Assembly (NCBI GenBank): GCA_032191485.1
Contig: JAVDOI010000020.1
Span: 2,700,111-2,764,110 of the forward strand
Origin: Leptoclinus maculatus
Taxonomy: Eukaryota; Chordata; Actinopteri; Perciformes; Stichaeidae
DNA: 64,000 nt
Reading direction: 5' to 3'
Below, one piece after another: positions 1 through 15,200 of this stretch; position 1 is the first letter of the stretch, and the number at the start of each line of letters is the position of its first letter. Made by a program: the position numbers and the translations under genes. The notes below the pieces were generated by a model. That model ran no database searches. It saw nothing but the letters and a program-made list of their open reading frames with translations, and was not told the origin of the DNA.

Positions 1-2
<2 letters not shown>

Positions 3-31
<29 letters not shown>
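3..31. repeat. (AC)n microsatellite at window edge
   Basis: AC run of about 29 bp beginning within the first bases of the window. Its true start may lie outside. Confidence 0.95.
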
Positions 32-2070
32 GCGCTAAACGCTTCAAACTTGTGTACCTTTTCATTTAGACCGGAGAGCATTTATCTTTGATCGATACCA
101 TTTTAAAGTAAAGTCAGACTTTGCTGTCGTCTCATTTAGAAAATAAGAAAAACGGAGAGAAAGAGAGAAAGAATCGAGCAAACAAAGTGTGAGCGGTAAA
201 AGAGAGAGAGAGAGAGACAAAAGAGGAAAAAATAATATTTTCTGATTGTTTCATGGCGGTTGCGTTCTAAAGCACAAATAATGAACCATCTCACTCAACA
301 GATGATTATTTGTGGAGAAAGACGCCCTTAGTTTCATTTTCTTCCTCTGCCATTAATTCATTACAACACGCATCAGTAAATACAACGCAGCAGTAAATGT
401 CACTGTAGTGAGACAAAAACAAGGTTTACTTCTCTCTACTTGTTCTGATACGGGGCACTTCATACTTGTCGACCATCCATTCATGTCCGCGAAGGTTCAT
501 GCGGACGTCCGCGCGACAGCCCAAAGTTCTAGACCGCGGGTCTGTACGCATAGCAAGCCGCTGCTTCGTTCCACACTTCAACCCAGTTAGTGGCGCAGAC
601 CACAACGGGGGCTGAAGGAACCTTTTAGTTCCTTGAAAAGTAGTCCCGGCAACAAAATGACTAGGAACCTCTCTAGGAACATGGCTATAGGTTGTTTTGA
701 AGAGGTAGTGACATAAGAGCATGTTTTTGTGCCACACAGTACATCCACACAGCAAAGAGTACACTGCTATTGTGTTACTATTCAATTGTGTGAAATAAAA
801 CATTTTGTCCCCGCTGTTGAGAGCTGTGATGATGTTTATTTTTGTTGTGTATGAAGAGCTGCTCTGTACTGTACCATTGTGCTGCCGATTACCCTGAAGG
901 CATAGCATGCTACCTCGCCTCTCTGCACAGCATGTACCACTGTTTGGATGTGCAAATGTTAAGTAATAACCACTGTAGCATGGCGATTACGGTGCCTGCA
1001 CAAAACCTTAAGACACTCAAATGCTATGCCTTGGAGTATTTTTTACACTTATGCACAAACAGATCCATAACATAACCTCTGACCTGCCGAGGTTTAATGA
1101 TGTCATTAAAAAGCTACACCGGTTTGGTAAGCAAAGCAGCTAGTGGTGAGTGAGATCAGTAAGTTATTTACTGGAAAGATGGCACAAAGATGAACGTGGG
1201 TCAGAAAAGTGTGGTTGGCATGGGCTTTTTGTTGCCGCAGAATAAGATCCCGCCGGATCATTTAAGTTATTTTTCTTACACGTGGATAGTTGGAAGTATC
1301 CGTGTGGGCGAGTTCAAAATGCAGAGCAACGGCTGCAAAGTCTGACAAAAAATAGAAACTATGCATAAATAAAGCGCTTCATGACAGCCCTCGCAAGTTG
1401 CTGCAAAGCCGGCTGCCTTGATGAACCTGGGGACGAGGCAGAGCCGACCCATTCACAGCGGATGAATGGGAGAGATGGATTCTGGCTCCGGTGCAAGATG
1501 AAAAACATCAATAGAACGACATTGGTTGCTTTTAGAGCGGCAGTATTGAGTCAGGTACTGTGCGTCTGCGGCTCGGAGGACATCCAAATGGGTCTGGACT
1601 CGAAATGGACATGATGCAACTTTGCTTATTTTTTCAACCGAGTGTGGACACACTTCCCTCGGCTGTGCTCAAGCTTCCCTTGTAGATTTATTATAATGCA
1701 CTCTGCCATCTAGTTTCTTTTCCCCCCCCAATAGCTCTTCCACTCTGAGGTGTGTGCCTGTACGATCCAAGCCTTTTGAGGCCACCGCGGCTTTAGACAT
1801 ATTGGAATGAATGTGATCCAGAACAAATAGACAGAGAAAACCCATCCGTCTGACTGCTCAATAATGCGTCTATCCCTCCACATGCCTACCACCTAATCAA
1901 GCAATCTATTGGTAGAGGGAAGGTAAACACATACAGTAGAGCTTCATCTGCACCTCCCCACATGCTCTCCTTCCTCCTCCTAATGCTGACAAATGGACAC
2001 AGCATGCCAGTAGTGCACTAGAGAGGTGCTGAGACACCAGCTAGTCACCCATCTGCTCTATTCCCCAGGA

Positions 2071-2140
2071 CAGAGGTCTTCAACAGGGGGACCGCGGAGG
2101 TACTGCAGGGGGTCCGCAAAATGTTTGGTTGGACAATTAA
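2071..2140. mobile_element. probable end of a fish DNA transposon
   Basis: CAGAGGTCTTCAACAGGGGG followed by GGAGGTACTGCAGGGGGTCC resembles the terminus of a common fish repeat built around 'ggggtccgc'. The opposite end was not found nearby, so the element is truncated or its body is unrecognised. Confidence 0.4.
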
Positions 2141-3982
2141 AAAAATAAAAATAATAATTCCCCCCCCCCCCCTCAAATGTCACCTAAACGTTGGTCTTTC
2201 TTGAAACCAACAACGGCCGGTTAGGTTTGGAAGTGAATTCAGCACCAGGGACAGCTCCCCCGCATGGTTCAGCATGTCTCAATGAGCCGAGGAGGACACT
2301 ACAGAAACAGGAAGGCCTTCCTCATATGATGCAGTTCATAACAGCAGGGTACACACGGGTTAAACAAAAAATACTTTAAAAGGAAAAAAAATTAAAATAA
2401 TCATAATACACAGCACAAAAGCTCCCCGTGCAGTTAGTTACCCATGTCTTCATAATGAGAGTTTATAATCGTCTCCTCATTATCTGTCAGGGGGAGGCGG
2501 AAGGTTAATCATGTTTTCAACTTGTGGAATACTGTGGAGCAGTTACAACTAAGAGGATGTATTTATCTTCATTTCATAATTATTCATATATTCATAATTA
2601 TGATTTGTTGTTTTTTTACACATAAGTTCAACATGGATTTATATCATTTTTTTTTCCATTTCAAAATCATTTAGAGCTCCTAATCCGTTTTTGTTGGTGT
2701 GATGGATAAAGCGGTGTTTTATTTGATTTTTATTTAACGGTCTGCTTTACCACGTTCACTGTTATCTTACTTCTTTTATACTGTACCTCAGTCTGCATCT
2801 ATGTTCAGATGTATACATCCACTGTTAACAGGCATTTCTTTGGCTTGATTTTGTGCCCTGAAGTCTCTGACATTGTTGAATGTTTGCGTTTCCTAGGACC
2901 CTTTGCATCTTTTTATTTGTAAACCATTTGCATTGATGTTGGTTCATGGTTTGTTAGGCGGTATGAATAGATATCACTTGACATTAATGGGACTTGCATG
3001 CTTCACTTGCACGCTGCATACATGCTTGCGGTGGCGAGTAGCCGAGACACAGAAACATACATAGAGGGATTTTTGCAGAGCTGATGCTCTATAGTTTGGC
3101 AACCGATTTGAAATGTTCTCCCTATTCTCTCTCCTTCACCAACACACACTGAACTCACTGAGCCGGCTGCTCCTGACTGACAGAATAATCAGTGATTAAC
3201 AACCTCAGAGATGGCATCCACTGGAGAATAGATCACAAAGCATACTACACACAAGATTGATCAAAACACGCGCCACAGACGCAGCGTGTGTGAGTGTGTG
3301 TGTGTGTGTATGAGAGCGGAAATCAGTACAAACACCTCAATCTCTGGGTAGACAGCAGGGTGGGAACAGCAGTTGTGATTCATTTCCATTCCTGTTGCAT
3401 TTCACATTGAAATATGAAGTATTTGGGTGGTACTTTTATTCAGAGTTATTCATTTATTAATAGGTGAAAACCTTGTGGCTCCTCTCGTGATACATTTTGC
3501 TTCTATTTCATCAACACCTCTCATGTGACAAGAGGATAAATTAAGAAGTGCAAAGCCTTCTGGCACATTCAGACAAATGTGAAGATGGATCTTTAAAAAA
3601 AAACAAAAATAACTAAATGAAGGAGAAGAAGAGCACTTTTATTTATTGCTTCACCAGATTAAGGTAAATGGTGGTAGTGACTTCTCCGCCCTGAACAGAT
3701 CACCGTCCTTTACTGTACTCAGCCCATGGCAGATTAAATCAGTTACAAATGAGAAACCCTCTCCATGAGAAGGCAAATAACCTTGGCTTTGAAGCCTCAA
3801 AAACAAACAACTCCAGTTGCATATTTCATCCTCAGTTTCCTTGGCTTTGCTGTGTGTTTGGGGTTTTTATTAGTATTCAGGAAAGCACGGATGGCCGGAG
3901 AATGCACATTGGCTTCCTCTAACTAGTGTTCCCACAAAACTGTTATGCAGTCCTTGCTTCTATTTCTGTCTCCCTCCCTCAG

Positions 3983-3983
<1 letters not shown>

Positions 3984-4072
<89 letters not shown>
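3984..4072. repeat. (CA)44 microsatellite
   Basis: Uninterrupted CA dinucleotide run of about 89 bp. Confidence 0.98.
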
Positions 4073-4075
<3 letters not shown>

Positions 4076-7000
4076 TTGTGGACCTCTTAATTACTTCCTG
4101 ACTGGCTAATTGACATGTAATCAGTGGCTTACCTTAGCCTCCAAAATGCAAACCCCACCTCAAAAAATAAAACTTGAGGAAAGCATCCCCTTCAGGCAAC
4201 CAAACACTGCTCTTGAGTCATCAGCCTGCATCACATGACATGTTCCTATCAATTAGGGAAGTTGTTTTCCATGTCCAAGGGCAAAGGTGGGAATCATATG
4301 GGGGAGCGCACAACACAGAGGGAACATGTTTTCAGTGTCACTGCACGCCAGCTTCTCTCTGTCACTAAGGCTGGGATGTACTCTGCAGGGATCTCTGCGA
4401 CCCCCCCCGAGAGCTGGTTTGGTTTTTTTTTTTTTTACAACAGGCAAACAAGATTTTTCAGCGTCTTGCGGCTGTAAGAATCAAAGCAAGCCACAGAGCA
4501 CTGGAGAGCTGTGCCCATAGGGAGCTACAAAATGACTTTGAGCCAAAAGAAATACGGGGAATGTGGCGGTGCCAGAAGTAACCAAGCAAGGGGGAAAAAA
4601 TATCACTATCGGCGGGTCATCGATGTTGTTATTGAGCATTAGACGCCTGATGGACGCAAACGCACGTTGAAAGAGTTTTTCTAAGCAGAGATGCATTTGA
4701 TTTGAAGCCTGCCCATTTCATGCACACATTTTTCGATGCCACAGATGCACAACGTCAAGCACGTCAACGATCTGGATATACGCTGAAACTACCATATTAG
4801 TGAGTCATTGCTGCCCCCAACGACATCCATCCACCTACACTGCTGGGGTCTGCCCACCGCGAGTCCTTGCATATTGCGATAGTGCGGTTTTGTAAGACTT
4901 GGTGAATTGGTCAACTGAGATCAGTCCAAAGATTGCAGCTCTTGTCAAAGCAAGTACCAAGTAAAGTCTCTAGTCCTTGGACGTAAATCAAAGTCAGATC
5001 ACGAGTCTCCATTGGGAAACTGCAGATCTACAGCTCTACATTGATACATTGGCAGGTCAGACACAGGATTTGTCTATTTTTAACTTTAGGAGAAATGGTA
5101 ATGAGTGGAGGAGAGGGGAGTAGGGAGGAGGATGGGGAGTGGATGCATGCGAGAAAAGGTTTACTTCAAGAACTTTAAGTGAACACTTGGAAAGTAATTG
5201 ACATACAAATGTTCATTTGGGATCATTTGGGGGAAGTACGAGACCCAGCCATTCAAAGGGCTATGTAAAGATAGTTAAACATTTGCAACCAGCTATCCTT
5301 TTGCTTATGACAGACTTGTCAGCTGACTTGGACTTGTCTGGACTGACTGGTCTCTTGGCGCATGCCCACATAACAGCTATTATGCAAACGCAGCCAAATG
5401 AAGCGAGGCAATCACAAACCCGACCAACAGGCTATTATTGCCACACAGCCTCTTAATACGTGTGATGCATTGCATTCCGGGGTCACGGCTCTCGGTGATG
5501 GTGATGTATGCGAGATGTCACCGGCGGCGACAGGATCAGTGAAAAGGCTGGTGGCAGTGTGTTGGGGGGTGGGGGGGGTGCAAGGTGTGTCTTGTTAGGG
5601 GGGGCAGTGGATGGTGTTCCAGAACATTACTTGGCCTGACATGTGAAGAGACAGGGACCATTAATATAACTCCTGAGGGATGTTTACATGGAGACTGGAT
5701 GAGCTGCACAGGGATCCTTATTACAAGTGTTTAATGCTCTTGTCTTTTGTGAAATGCTGGAACATTTCACAGTCATTTACATCCAAAGGTATCAAACTAT
5801 CTCAACGCTATCGACGTTAACTTGTTCTCTGTGTGCACGGTAACTCCGTTCAAACAAATGGAAAGTGAACGTCGGCGCTCTCCCTTTGTAAACACCGTCT
5901 TATCGTCCTACTCTGCTGAAGCCTCCCCATTGTTTATCTCCCGCGCTGGTAATGGGACAGAGTAATTTCTCATTTGTAACAATATCAAAAAGCAATTACA
6001 AGCCTGTGACTAAAAGCCACAGAACAATGTCCACCATCAATCATCTGAGAGGGGGGAAAAAGGCGCAGCGCATGAAGGCATTGTAACCCGCTTATTTCCC
6101 CTGCCTCGCGCTCTGGTATTTGTGCTCAGCTGAACTTGGCCACGGCTTTATGGCTGCTTGGGTGCTGCCGTGAAAAGGGCAAAAACCTGTTGCAGATAGC
6201 CAGCTAATCATTGGTCTTATTTACCAAGTTAAAATGTCACTATCCAAACGCTGGGAATCCAAATGGTGGGCTTTAACACACATTCTACCAGCAGCGTATC
6301 GGCCTCAAGAAGCAGACAGATCATTTCAGAGATCTCTCAGTATAGAGATGTATGGTGGAAGTATCATTTTGACTTTGCTATTGCTGTTCCTTTCATCCTC
6401 ACGCAGTCCACTCACACTGAAGAGATCGGGAGATTCAATCAATCTTGGTGTCAGAGATTGGCCGCTGGCTCCTCTGGCAAGTATTGACAGCTGCAGAACA
6501 TTCCAGCTCACACTTACAGCTCGTACGTGATGTTCACTTTTGATTTGCGTACAGGAAACATACTGTACACACACTCAACCGAAGCCCCGCATGGCAGAGG
6601 ACGGCCTCCACAGCAGGTTGCATATTTTAACATGCAGCGTTGACCCTGGGCTATACCCGATCGATCATCTAGGCACTGAATCAAGAACAGAGACCCCGGT
6701 GTCTCTCAATCCATCCTCCATGTCGGCCTCCTACAATTTCTCAGCCCAGGGCATGTATTGACAGCCTATCCCCCCCACCCCCCTATGCTAACTCTCCTCT
6801 TCCTCCTCCTCCTCCTCCTCCATGCACACATACTGAACACCCCTGCAGGCCGGGCTCATCAAGAGCAGGGGAGGGTGTCCACAGTTGATCAGTAAATGAT
6901 TTTGCGTCCTTCTGTGTCTGTATCGCCGGGAGGTGACAAACTCTTTTGAACATCCCTTTAGGATTCCAGGCAGGTACAGTCCATGCTAGGCAATGAGGCT

Positions 7001-7253
7001 TAGAGAGAGAACACAGGTGGAATGTGAGAGGGAGACGGGGACACAAGAAGAGTATTAAATCTTAAAAAGGATAAGGGGGGTGATTAAAGGGAAGCAGAGG
7101 GAGGTGCTCGGGATCCACCATGGGGGATTCGGCATTGGAGCGGTGCCAGCTCTGAGTCCGGTGTCAGCGACGGTGCTTTATGCCATTAGTGCCGGTCAAA
7201 AGGTGGCGGCACTGAACACAATGACACGGAGTGGCCTGCAGGAAGGTCAGGCC

Positions 7254-7280
7254 CACACACACACACACACACACACACAC
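7254..7280. repeat. (CA)13 microsatellite
   Basis: Short perfect CA run. Confidence 0.95.
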
Positions 7281-8055
7281 TTTCTCTCTCACTTGCACAT
7301 GGTTGCTCCGTGGATAGGGCTTTTGGATGCAGCGCTGAGAGCCTCCGCCTGCTGTACACTGTCCGCAGTGATGGCTATTTGATGCCGGTGTATTGTGAGC
7401 TTTATCGGAACTGGCAAGGGCACCCATGCATTTTAATGCCTCTCTTTTTCACTACTTTGCGGTCGTCTCTCTCTGCCTCTCACTTCCCGCCTCCCTCTGG
7501 CTTAGTTCTTTCCATTTCTCTATTGAACAAGCAAAGACAGAAGGATTATGCTGATAAATTCAACAAAGACAAGCTGAAAGACTGAGTCAGAGGACACAGG
7601 AGTGAATGAGCGTGCACGTGCGCATGCAAGACAGTGTGCGAGCTTGTGTCTACACTTGTGCGTCTTTGCGGGGAGGTACGTGTCTCTCTGTACATGTTTT
7701 TTCCGCTCCCTCTGCATTTTATTTTCACGCAAACTCTCCTTTGAAGTCGGTGACGCTGTCACCCAACCTTTCCCACCGCAGAGGTACCTGTGGGAGACCA
7801 AGACGGCAAACTTGACCGACTTCAACTCGGAGATTTAAGCTGCAGAGATAACACACCAACATCCTGCTGACTCTGAAGGCAGTGTGTCATCTGACAAAGC
7901 AGAAGCTAAAAATAAAGAAAATTAAAAAAAAAACTTGCTGGAGACGGTGACGTTTTGATGTAAGACAAAGCTCTATCCGTGGAACCTCACTCTGCACAGC
8001 AGGGTGGGAGGAAGTGGGTGGAAATAGATGAGGGGAGAATACAAATACCAGTACC

Positions 8056-8330
8056 CAGTAGTGAAGGAAGTATTCATCTTCCTTTACATTAGTAAAAGTA
8101 CTAATAGTACACTCAAAGTAGGGCAATGCATCCAAAATGTAGTAGTAGTCAACTTATAGCTATGTATAGATATATATCTTCTTCTTTTTTAACCACACTG
8201 AAACAATGATCAGTTCAGACTTTGAAAACCTCTTAATCCAAGTATTAAAAGTAAAAGTACTCAATGCTGACAAAATGGCCCATGTGACTGTTAAACTATT
8301 ATATATTACATCATTCAATTATTATCTTTA
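8056..8330. mobile_element. degraded fish-type interspersed repeat (hAT-like MITE)
   Basis: The sequence begins CAGTAGTGAAGGAAGTATTC and includes AGTAAAAGTACTAATAGTAC, AAAAGTAAAAGTACTCAATG and GGCCCATGTGACTGTTA. This strongly resembles a very abundant fish repeat that starts CAGTGGTGGAAGAAGTATTC. The identification is from memory. The right boundary is uncertain and the copy is diverged. Confidence 0.55.
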
Positions 8331-10920
8331 AAGCCGTTTCCTACTTGAGATGGAGCACATTCTTCATTTTGTACTTATGATAAATTATTCATATTTTTTA
8401 GTTTGGTTGGTAAAATCTCAGAAAAATCGTGACAAATGGCGTCAGAAGTTCCTCCACAAAACTGCCTATTTGGATCTCTTGTTACGTTGGCAGTGCATGA
8501 TGCCTAATCAGTTGTAGGTATACGAAGGTAAAATCTTCTGCTATCAACTCAAAATATGATGATGAGCTGTGCATTTAGTGTGACATCTGAAAACAGAAAC
8601 TGGACCATGATTTTGGCACATATTTGGAAGACAATAGGAATACATCCTGAGCTAATCACAAGGGGTTGCTTATCAGTACTAAGGTTCTCCATTTACATTC
8701 ATCTGAAAGTGATACCTGCTTCACTTCCAATTGCAATTCTTGAAATGAGCCGACACAGAATCAAACATAAGCATCCTGCAAAACAAGACATATTGTAAAA
8801 CGTTACATCTTTGGTTAACTGGTTTCATATTGAGTCACTATGTGTTGTTGTTGCATTTGGACGACAGAGCAACAACACAGTCTCAACTGTCTCTCCGCCA
8901 CTCTTTCAACATCCCCTTTATTTCTCTTGTGCTCTATTGCTTACAATTGCCAGCATTGTGAATCTAAACTCATGGGTGGAGGTCTGCGGGTCAACAAACA
9001 CACTTCAAACACACTGAGAGGGGACCAGCAGCCAAATGGACTCAGCTGAACTGGAGACCGCCGTCTCTCTCCTCTCTCTCTCTCTCTCTCTATCTATACT
9101 TTCGCTCTCCCTCCCAGGGGGCATGTACAATGTTGTTCTGGCTCCCGAAAACGCCTGCAAATGGAGGCAACAGAAAATAAAGGGAAAGCTTGCCAGCTCT
9201 TTTCATGGGAAGCAGGAAGTGCCTCTGCATGTCTGTAAATGAGAATACTGATTATGTTTTCAAAGTGTGTGTGTCTTTATCTGCAGTATGTCTGCACGGC
9301 CGCATGTTAATATCTGCATTGCTGCGGGTGAATGCACGTATACGCGTCTCTTCAAACTCTTGCACGTCTCCATCAAAATGAAACACTTTGTTAAATGAGC
9401 ATCACTTTTCCATTTGTAGCAGCTCATTATACTCGCCCCCTGCCCTTGCTATCTCTCACTCTGGCCTGGGGACAGCTCCACTCCCAGGACATGCCCTCAC
9501 AATCCTATCCCAGGATCTGCACAATCAATATGCACTGGCTACTTTTTTAATTATGCAATTCATCCAATCCCCCCCCCCCTCCCCCCCGCACACCATCATC
9601 TCTCTCTCTCTATTTCTGCAGCCATTTTCTCTTTGTTTCTCCAATTTCTTTCCCTTTTAATGATTATCCCCACAGTGACTGAGTGCACGAAAGCCAGCCA
9701 GCACACATAAGCAGACCTCTACGCCTCAGCCAATGACTAACAATCTCATTTAGGCACATCATTAATAATTTACTACCCGTTTGCCGGGCAAGCCTTGGCA
9801 TCCTGCTGCACAAATAAAGCCTCCTAGGAACTACAGTGGCGAGTTTAGGCACAACAGTGAAATGTGCTACAAAGAGGGGACCAAATCAGTTACAAACACA
9901 GCTAATAAATGTCTGGTGAGGTGAAGTTGAGGGGATAAAAGTGCCAGTGATATTGGTGAAGTGAACTCCATTAAGTCCGATTTGATCTGGGGTCAGAACA
10001 ATCTGTTTGTTAGTAACGAAGGGGCACAGGAGGCATCCCAGCCAGTCTGATAATCTGACAGATCTGGAAATGGTTTACTTCCATTCATTCTCTTGATTCA
10101 AATCTCAAATCCCTGATCACCGATATGACTTTATTTACACAAAGCAGCTACTTTCTCAAGAGCTGCATCTACCTGTTACTATTACATCACTGCAATCCCC
10201 AAACCTTTACTCCTCAGAATACAGTTCTGACTCAACATTCAGCCTTAGAATGAGAGAGAAAGGAAGAACATTAGGTGTCAAGAGGGGTACGATCAAATCA
10301 ATGCGGAAAAAGCAATCGGCAATTTGCTGCTTTGTTCCCTTGTGACCAAATGCTGCGGTACGACTGAATGTCTGGGTCTGTGACTCAAACCTTTTTCAAA
10401 ACCAATTATATATCCTCAAAACTGTAGAGATGCCAAGTTAAAAAAAGGGACTTCCTATCTCTCTAAAAAGGTGACCGAGATGAATTACCTTGAAAGTAGA
10501 AACAGAGAGTTCGAGGCAAAGGCTTGTGACTTAATCCGTACTTTGAAGAGACATTGCTGTGAACCGGGCCTATTCAGAGGAAAACAACATGGGCCGACTG
10601 CTTTGAGGTTTTTGGGTTTTTACACTCTGAAATTATTTTCTTTCTGGGAATATTACTCTCCCCCAGCTCAGTATATTTTTTAGGACCCTAATACGCCGTC
10701 GTAAAGGGCAGATCACTGATTACCAGATATGAAGGAAGCAAGTAGAAGTGATATGAAAATGAGGACAGTGGAGTGGATTCCACTGGAGCCCAGCTAAGAT
10801 GGATTCCACCGGAGCAGAGTGCCTCGCTCTTCTCCCTTGCCCTGCACACACGCCAAACCTCTCTCTCTCTCTTTACTTCTTTCTTCATTGTTCTGTCTGA
10901 AATTCTCTGAGGCACACAGA

Positions 10921-10923
<3 letters not shown>

Positions 10924-10975
<52 letters not shown>
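10924..10975. repeat. (AC)26 microsatellite
   Basis: Perfect AC run of about 52 bp. Confidence 0.98.
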
Positions 10976-10978
<3 letters not shown>

Positions 10979-11130
10979 TCATGAATTAAACTAGGGTAAA
11001 GACAGCGTTCAAAGGCTGAGTGATTTCTCAGAGCTGGGCTTACGTACTGCTTCTTAAACTCAAATCACCTGCTCGTTCTTATCTCATCTCTTTGTTATCT
11101 TTTCTCACACTCGCTTTTAGCTCTCCCTCA

Positions 11131-11321
<191 letters not shown>

Positions 11322-12248
11322 TGTGACCAGCAGTACTCAATAGAACGATGCACAAAGTATACGGGACAGATGGCAAGAATGAAGGCGTGAGAGTGAGAAT
11401 AAAGTAATGAGTAAGGTTAAAGTAAAATATGTATGATAAATGGAGGACAAAGTTGAGGGAGGGGGAAACGATTGAGGGGGATGAATCAGAGACGATTGCA
11501 GGATGTTTTAAAGCTCTTGTTATTACTATTGGTGGATGTGTGTGCGCTCTGCTGACTCGTGCTCCTCTCTCCTGCTGCACCGCTGGTTCTCTGGAGACCA
11601 CGGCAAGTGAGGGCACGATCTCCTCCTCCTCCTCCTCCAACAGTATGGATCACCTCTACATCTTCTCTCACTTTCATCGTTCCTTGTCCACTACTCTCCC
11701 TGCCTAACAGTCTGCTGTCTCTCACTTACACACATGTGATGTGTGGACTTTTGTACTTTTTTTTAATCATCTTTCTAGGCAAAATAACAACAAACCATTC
11801 GCCTTGACTACACCTTTTTGTAATGATAGCCACATGCCAAGCTGTCACGGGATATCTGAGATGATGGCTGCTTGCCATCAGGTGATATAAATATACTAAA
11901 ATCACATAGACCTAGCTTTACCATCTAGCTTATATAACAATGTTCTCCTTACAGCTGACTATCATCTCAAATCAGTCTTACTGATACATCTGCCAATATT
12001 AGCTTATACGTGGCATTCGACGAGTTGGGAGTGTTCACATGAACTCAAAAATCACCCCGTCTCCCGCCACTCTCTACCTCACCCCCTTTTGTCGTCTACT
12101 TTTTAAAATAAGTGCCAGCTGCAGTTACCATACGCTACTCACTGGCTTGTCTCCCTGTGTTCACAGTTTCACTGCTGTGATGAATCACTGCCATATGGGA
12201 GGGAGGGAAGAGAGAAAGAGAGAGAGAGAGAGAGAAAGGGAGAGGGAG

Positions 12249-12272
12249 ATATATATATATATATATATATAT
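12249..12272. repeat. (AT)12 microsatellite after a GA-rich run
   Basis: A perfect AT run directly follows an imperfect GA array (about 12207-12248). Confidence 0.95.
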
Positions 12273-15200
12273 TATGGGCGTTCAGAGTGCACAGCATAGC
12301 CAGGAACAAACGAGCTGGAAATATCCAGACGGTGGCATCCCTCTGAGGTAGATAACAGTTCACACCTGGCTTTAGCGTGTCACCAATGTCTCTCGAGTGA
12401 CTACTTGTGATTGGACGGCAGCTTCCCGGCTTCATAGTTTCCAGGACAGTGCACCTCGTTATTACCAGAAAAGATGACCGCAGGTTTAATTGCCAGCACA
12501 TGCAGAGAGAGTGGATTTTAGGCCCGAGAGCGGATTTGGGTCCAGAACCATTTATTAAAACTCTAGTCAGTCAGAATAGCTCATGGTGGGCCGGGCGGCG
12601 TGAGCCAACTGTTGGCTCGTCATGCCATCCACACAGATGCCGGGGCGGCCCTTCAACGTGGCCACATTCACGGACGATTTCACCAGCTGTGAATGTGTCA
12701 GTTAAGTGTTTTGGGGGGAGCCACACGTTCACCAGGAGCTAACCACATGTGTGCTCAAATCAAGCCAATATGCACTTAAGGGCACAGTGTGAACGGACTC
12801 ATGCAGAACATGCGTATAAAGCATACCAACCAGCTGGTGTGAGACAAACCAACCAGTCTCTACTTATCATAGTATACTTTGGTACTTAATCTCTCTCTCT
12901 CTCTCTCTCACATACACGGACAGAAAATAAGTGTGCTAGGGCAAGAGCATCTATGAGATAACAAGTAAGACAACGGCAGAGTAATTGATGAGAGTATAGC
13001 AGGAGTACGGGGGTCGGCCTTTTATCTTGAAGCAGAATACGTGAGGAGTGGTGAAAATCGCTTCAATATTTTATCACGGCGGATCAGGCCAGACAGCAGA
13101 AGTTCAGATTCTCTCTCCTCTCGACAGCCCCAAATGCCGGCAGTGATGAGTGTGGCTGGGGTGAGATATTAAGAGTTTCAGTCTTCAATCCTTTCCTCTT
13201 TTACCTTTTGTGTCCCTTTCTTTCATCCACTACACTGTGTTTTATAAAGAACAGGGAGAGAGTTATAGGCCTGTCTTTAGCCTGCGGATCTTTATTCTAA
13301 GCTAATTCAAATGCAGTTCCACTTCCAAATCACACAACTAACACATTTTTAACCGGCCCAGACAATTCCCAATGCGCTGCGACTGCAAAAGATAAAACGA
13401 GGTTGGGAGGAGATGGCATGCTGCTGTTTTGGCTTCTTAAATGACCAGAGTTCTTGCTTCAGAGCGAGCAACTCTTCTCTCTGCTGTGCACTGCTGCCAT
13501 GTGTTTACACACTAAGCTGTGGCTGGGCCCTCGGGGGGGTGGGGGGGGCTGCAGGGCTCAACTTCTTTTCTACATTTGAATCCCTCTTTCCTTCATGTAC
13601 CATATTCAAAATCAGGCCACTGCACCGTTCTGCCACCGCTGGCCTTTAATTAAAAGTCTCACGTCTGCGTAATGAACGGATGCTTGTTTCATTATGTGCT
13701 GTAGTTGATCAACACTGGGAAGCCCTGAACACACACATGTGGGGATTGGCAGAGAAAGAAAACGCATTCTTTCAATCACAATTGAGCTACTAGAGACTAG
13801 ATTTACTTCAGTGTTTTCATTAGGCCGATTGCATCATCAGTGTGGATGACATTGTGATGTGAAATCAGCTGCTATTATAGATTCTACTGAATCAAGGCAG
13901 TTCAATACTGGGGGCATTGTGAATCATGAGAAAAGACAAACGCATTGTTTCTGAATATCTATGAAACTATGAGAGGCATCTCATCGAGCTCCAGAGCGCT
14001 GCAGCTGTCTTCAATCTCGCTCGACTTCAATGGTTTCACGAGACCTTTTTGGCCTTTTCCCAGTGGCACATTATAGCGCTGCTGTCGGTGACTGGCAGCG
14101 CAAATCAGGGTTGAGGCGCAGCGCACCTCGCCCGTGAACATTTCCGTAATACAGAATCAGATGCAAGAGGACCCCCCTCTGGCCCGCCTCCCCGCCAGCT
14201 TCCAACATGCGGGATACTGGGTAATTGATGAAACCAAATGAGATTGGTTAGAGCTTTTGTGGCTCTGGCTACAGGCACAAGATAAAAACTAATTTATCTT
14301 GGGTGATCAGATGGGAGAGCGGAGATACACGTGAGACGAGTGGGGAGCGAGAGACAGAGAGAGAGAGAGAGAGAGGTAGAGAGAGAAACTATTGATCAAG
14401 CAAAGCTGTGCGGTCTGTCGATACGGGCCTCTATCCAGAGAGGGGAATGACACACAGAAAGGGGGGGGGGGTATTTATAAGGCTGTGTGTTCGTGTCTGT
14501 GCAGGGAGGGCATGGACGTGAGCTTGTGTGCACATTTGCACACGGAGGAGAGCCACACTGATGGGCTTTTTTAGATCGAAACACACTTAATGCCCGTGTG
14601 CAGACTACTCATGCATGCTCCATCTGCGGCAAGTAGCAAAGATAGGCCAATTTAGGAGTCTGTAAGCCATCTATTGGAAAGTCAACCTCACCATGAACAG
14701 AAAATCATTGAGGGAAAGCAGGGGGATATTTCTTATTGAGTAACATCAGTATTTTATGGTTTTCCATAAAGAATACATGGAAAAATAAAACTTTCCTGTC
14801 GCCAGAGCAGAGGGATGAAAATGCCAAACATTACTTTCCAGTATGATGGCAAGAGACCATGCATTGCTTCATCTTATGTCCATTTAGAGGAACTTGTACA
14901 AATACATGCACCACACTGGTTACGCAGATAATGACATTTAATGCCAAATTGAAATGAAAAATAAAAAGGGACATGGTGGGGGGGGGAAGGAATACATAGA
15001 GTGCTATTGGCAGAGACTGAAGAGGTGACAATAGGAATTAGGACAGCTCCATTTAACTGTAGGATCCATGGGTGGAGGAGGTGGAAGTGTCTTTGGGGAA
15101 AGGGGTGGGGGTGGGGGGGGTAATAGGAGAGAGAGCGAGGGGAAAAAAACAATTCAATCTCTTCTCTCTCTTCTCTCACAGCATTTCAATGAGCTTTAGA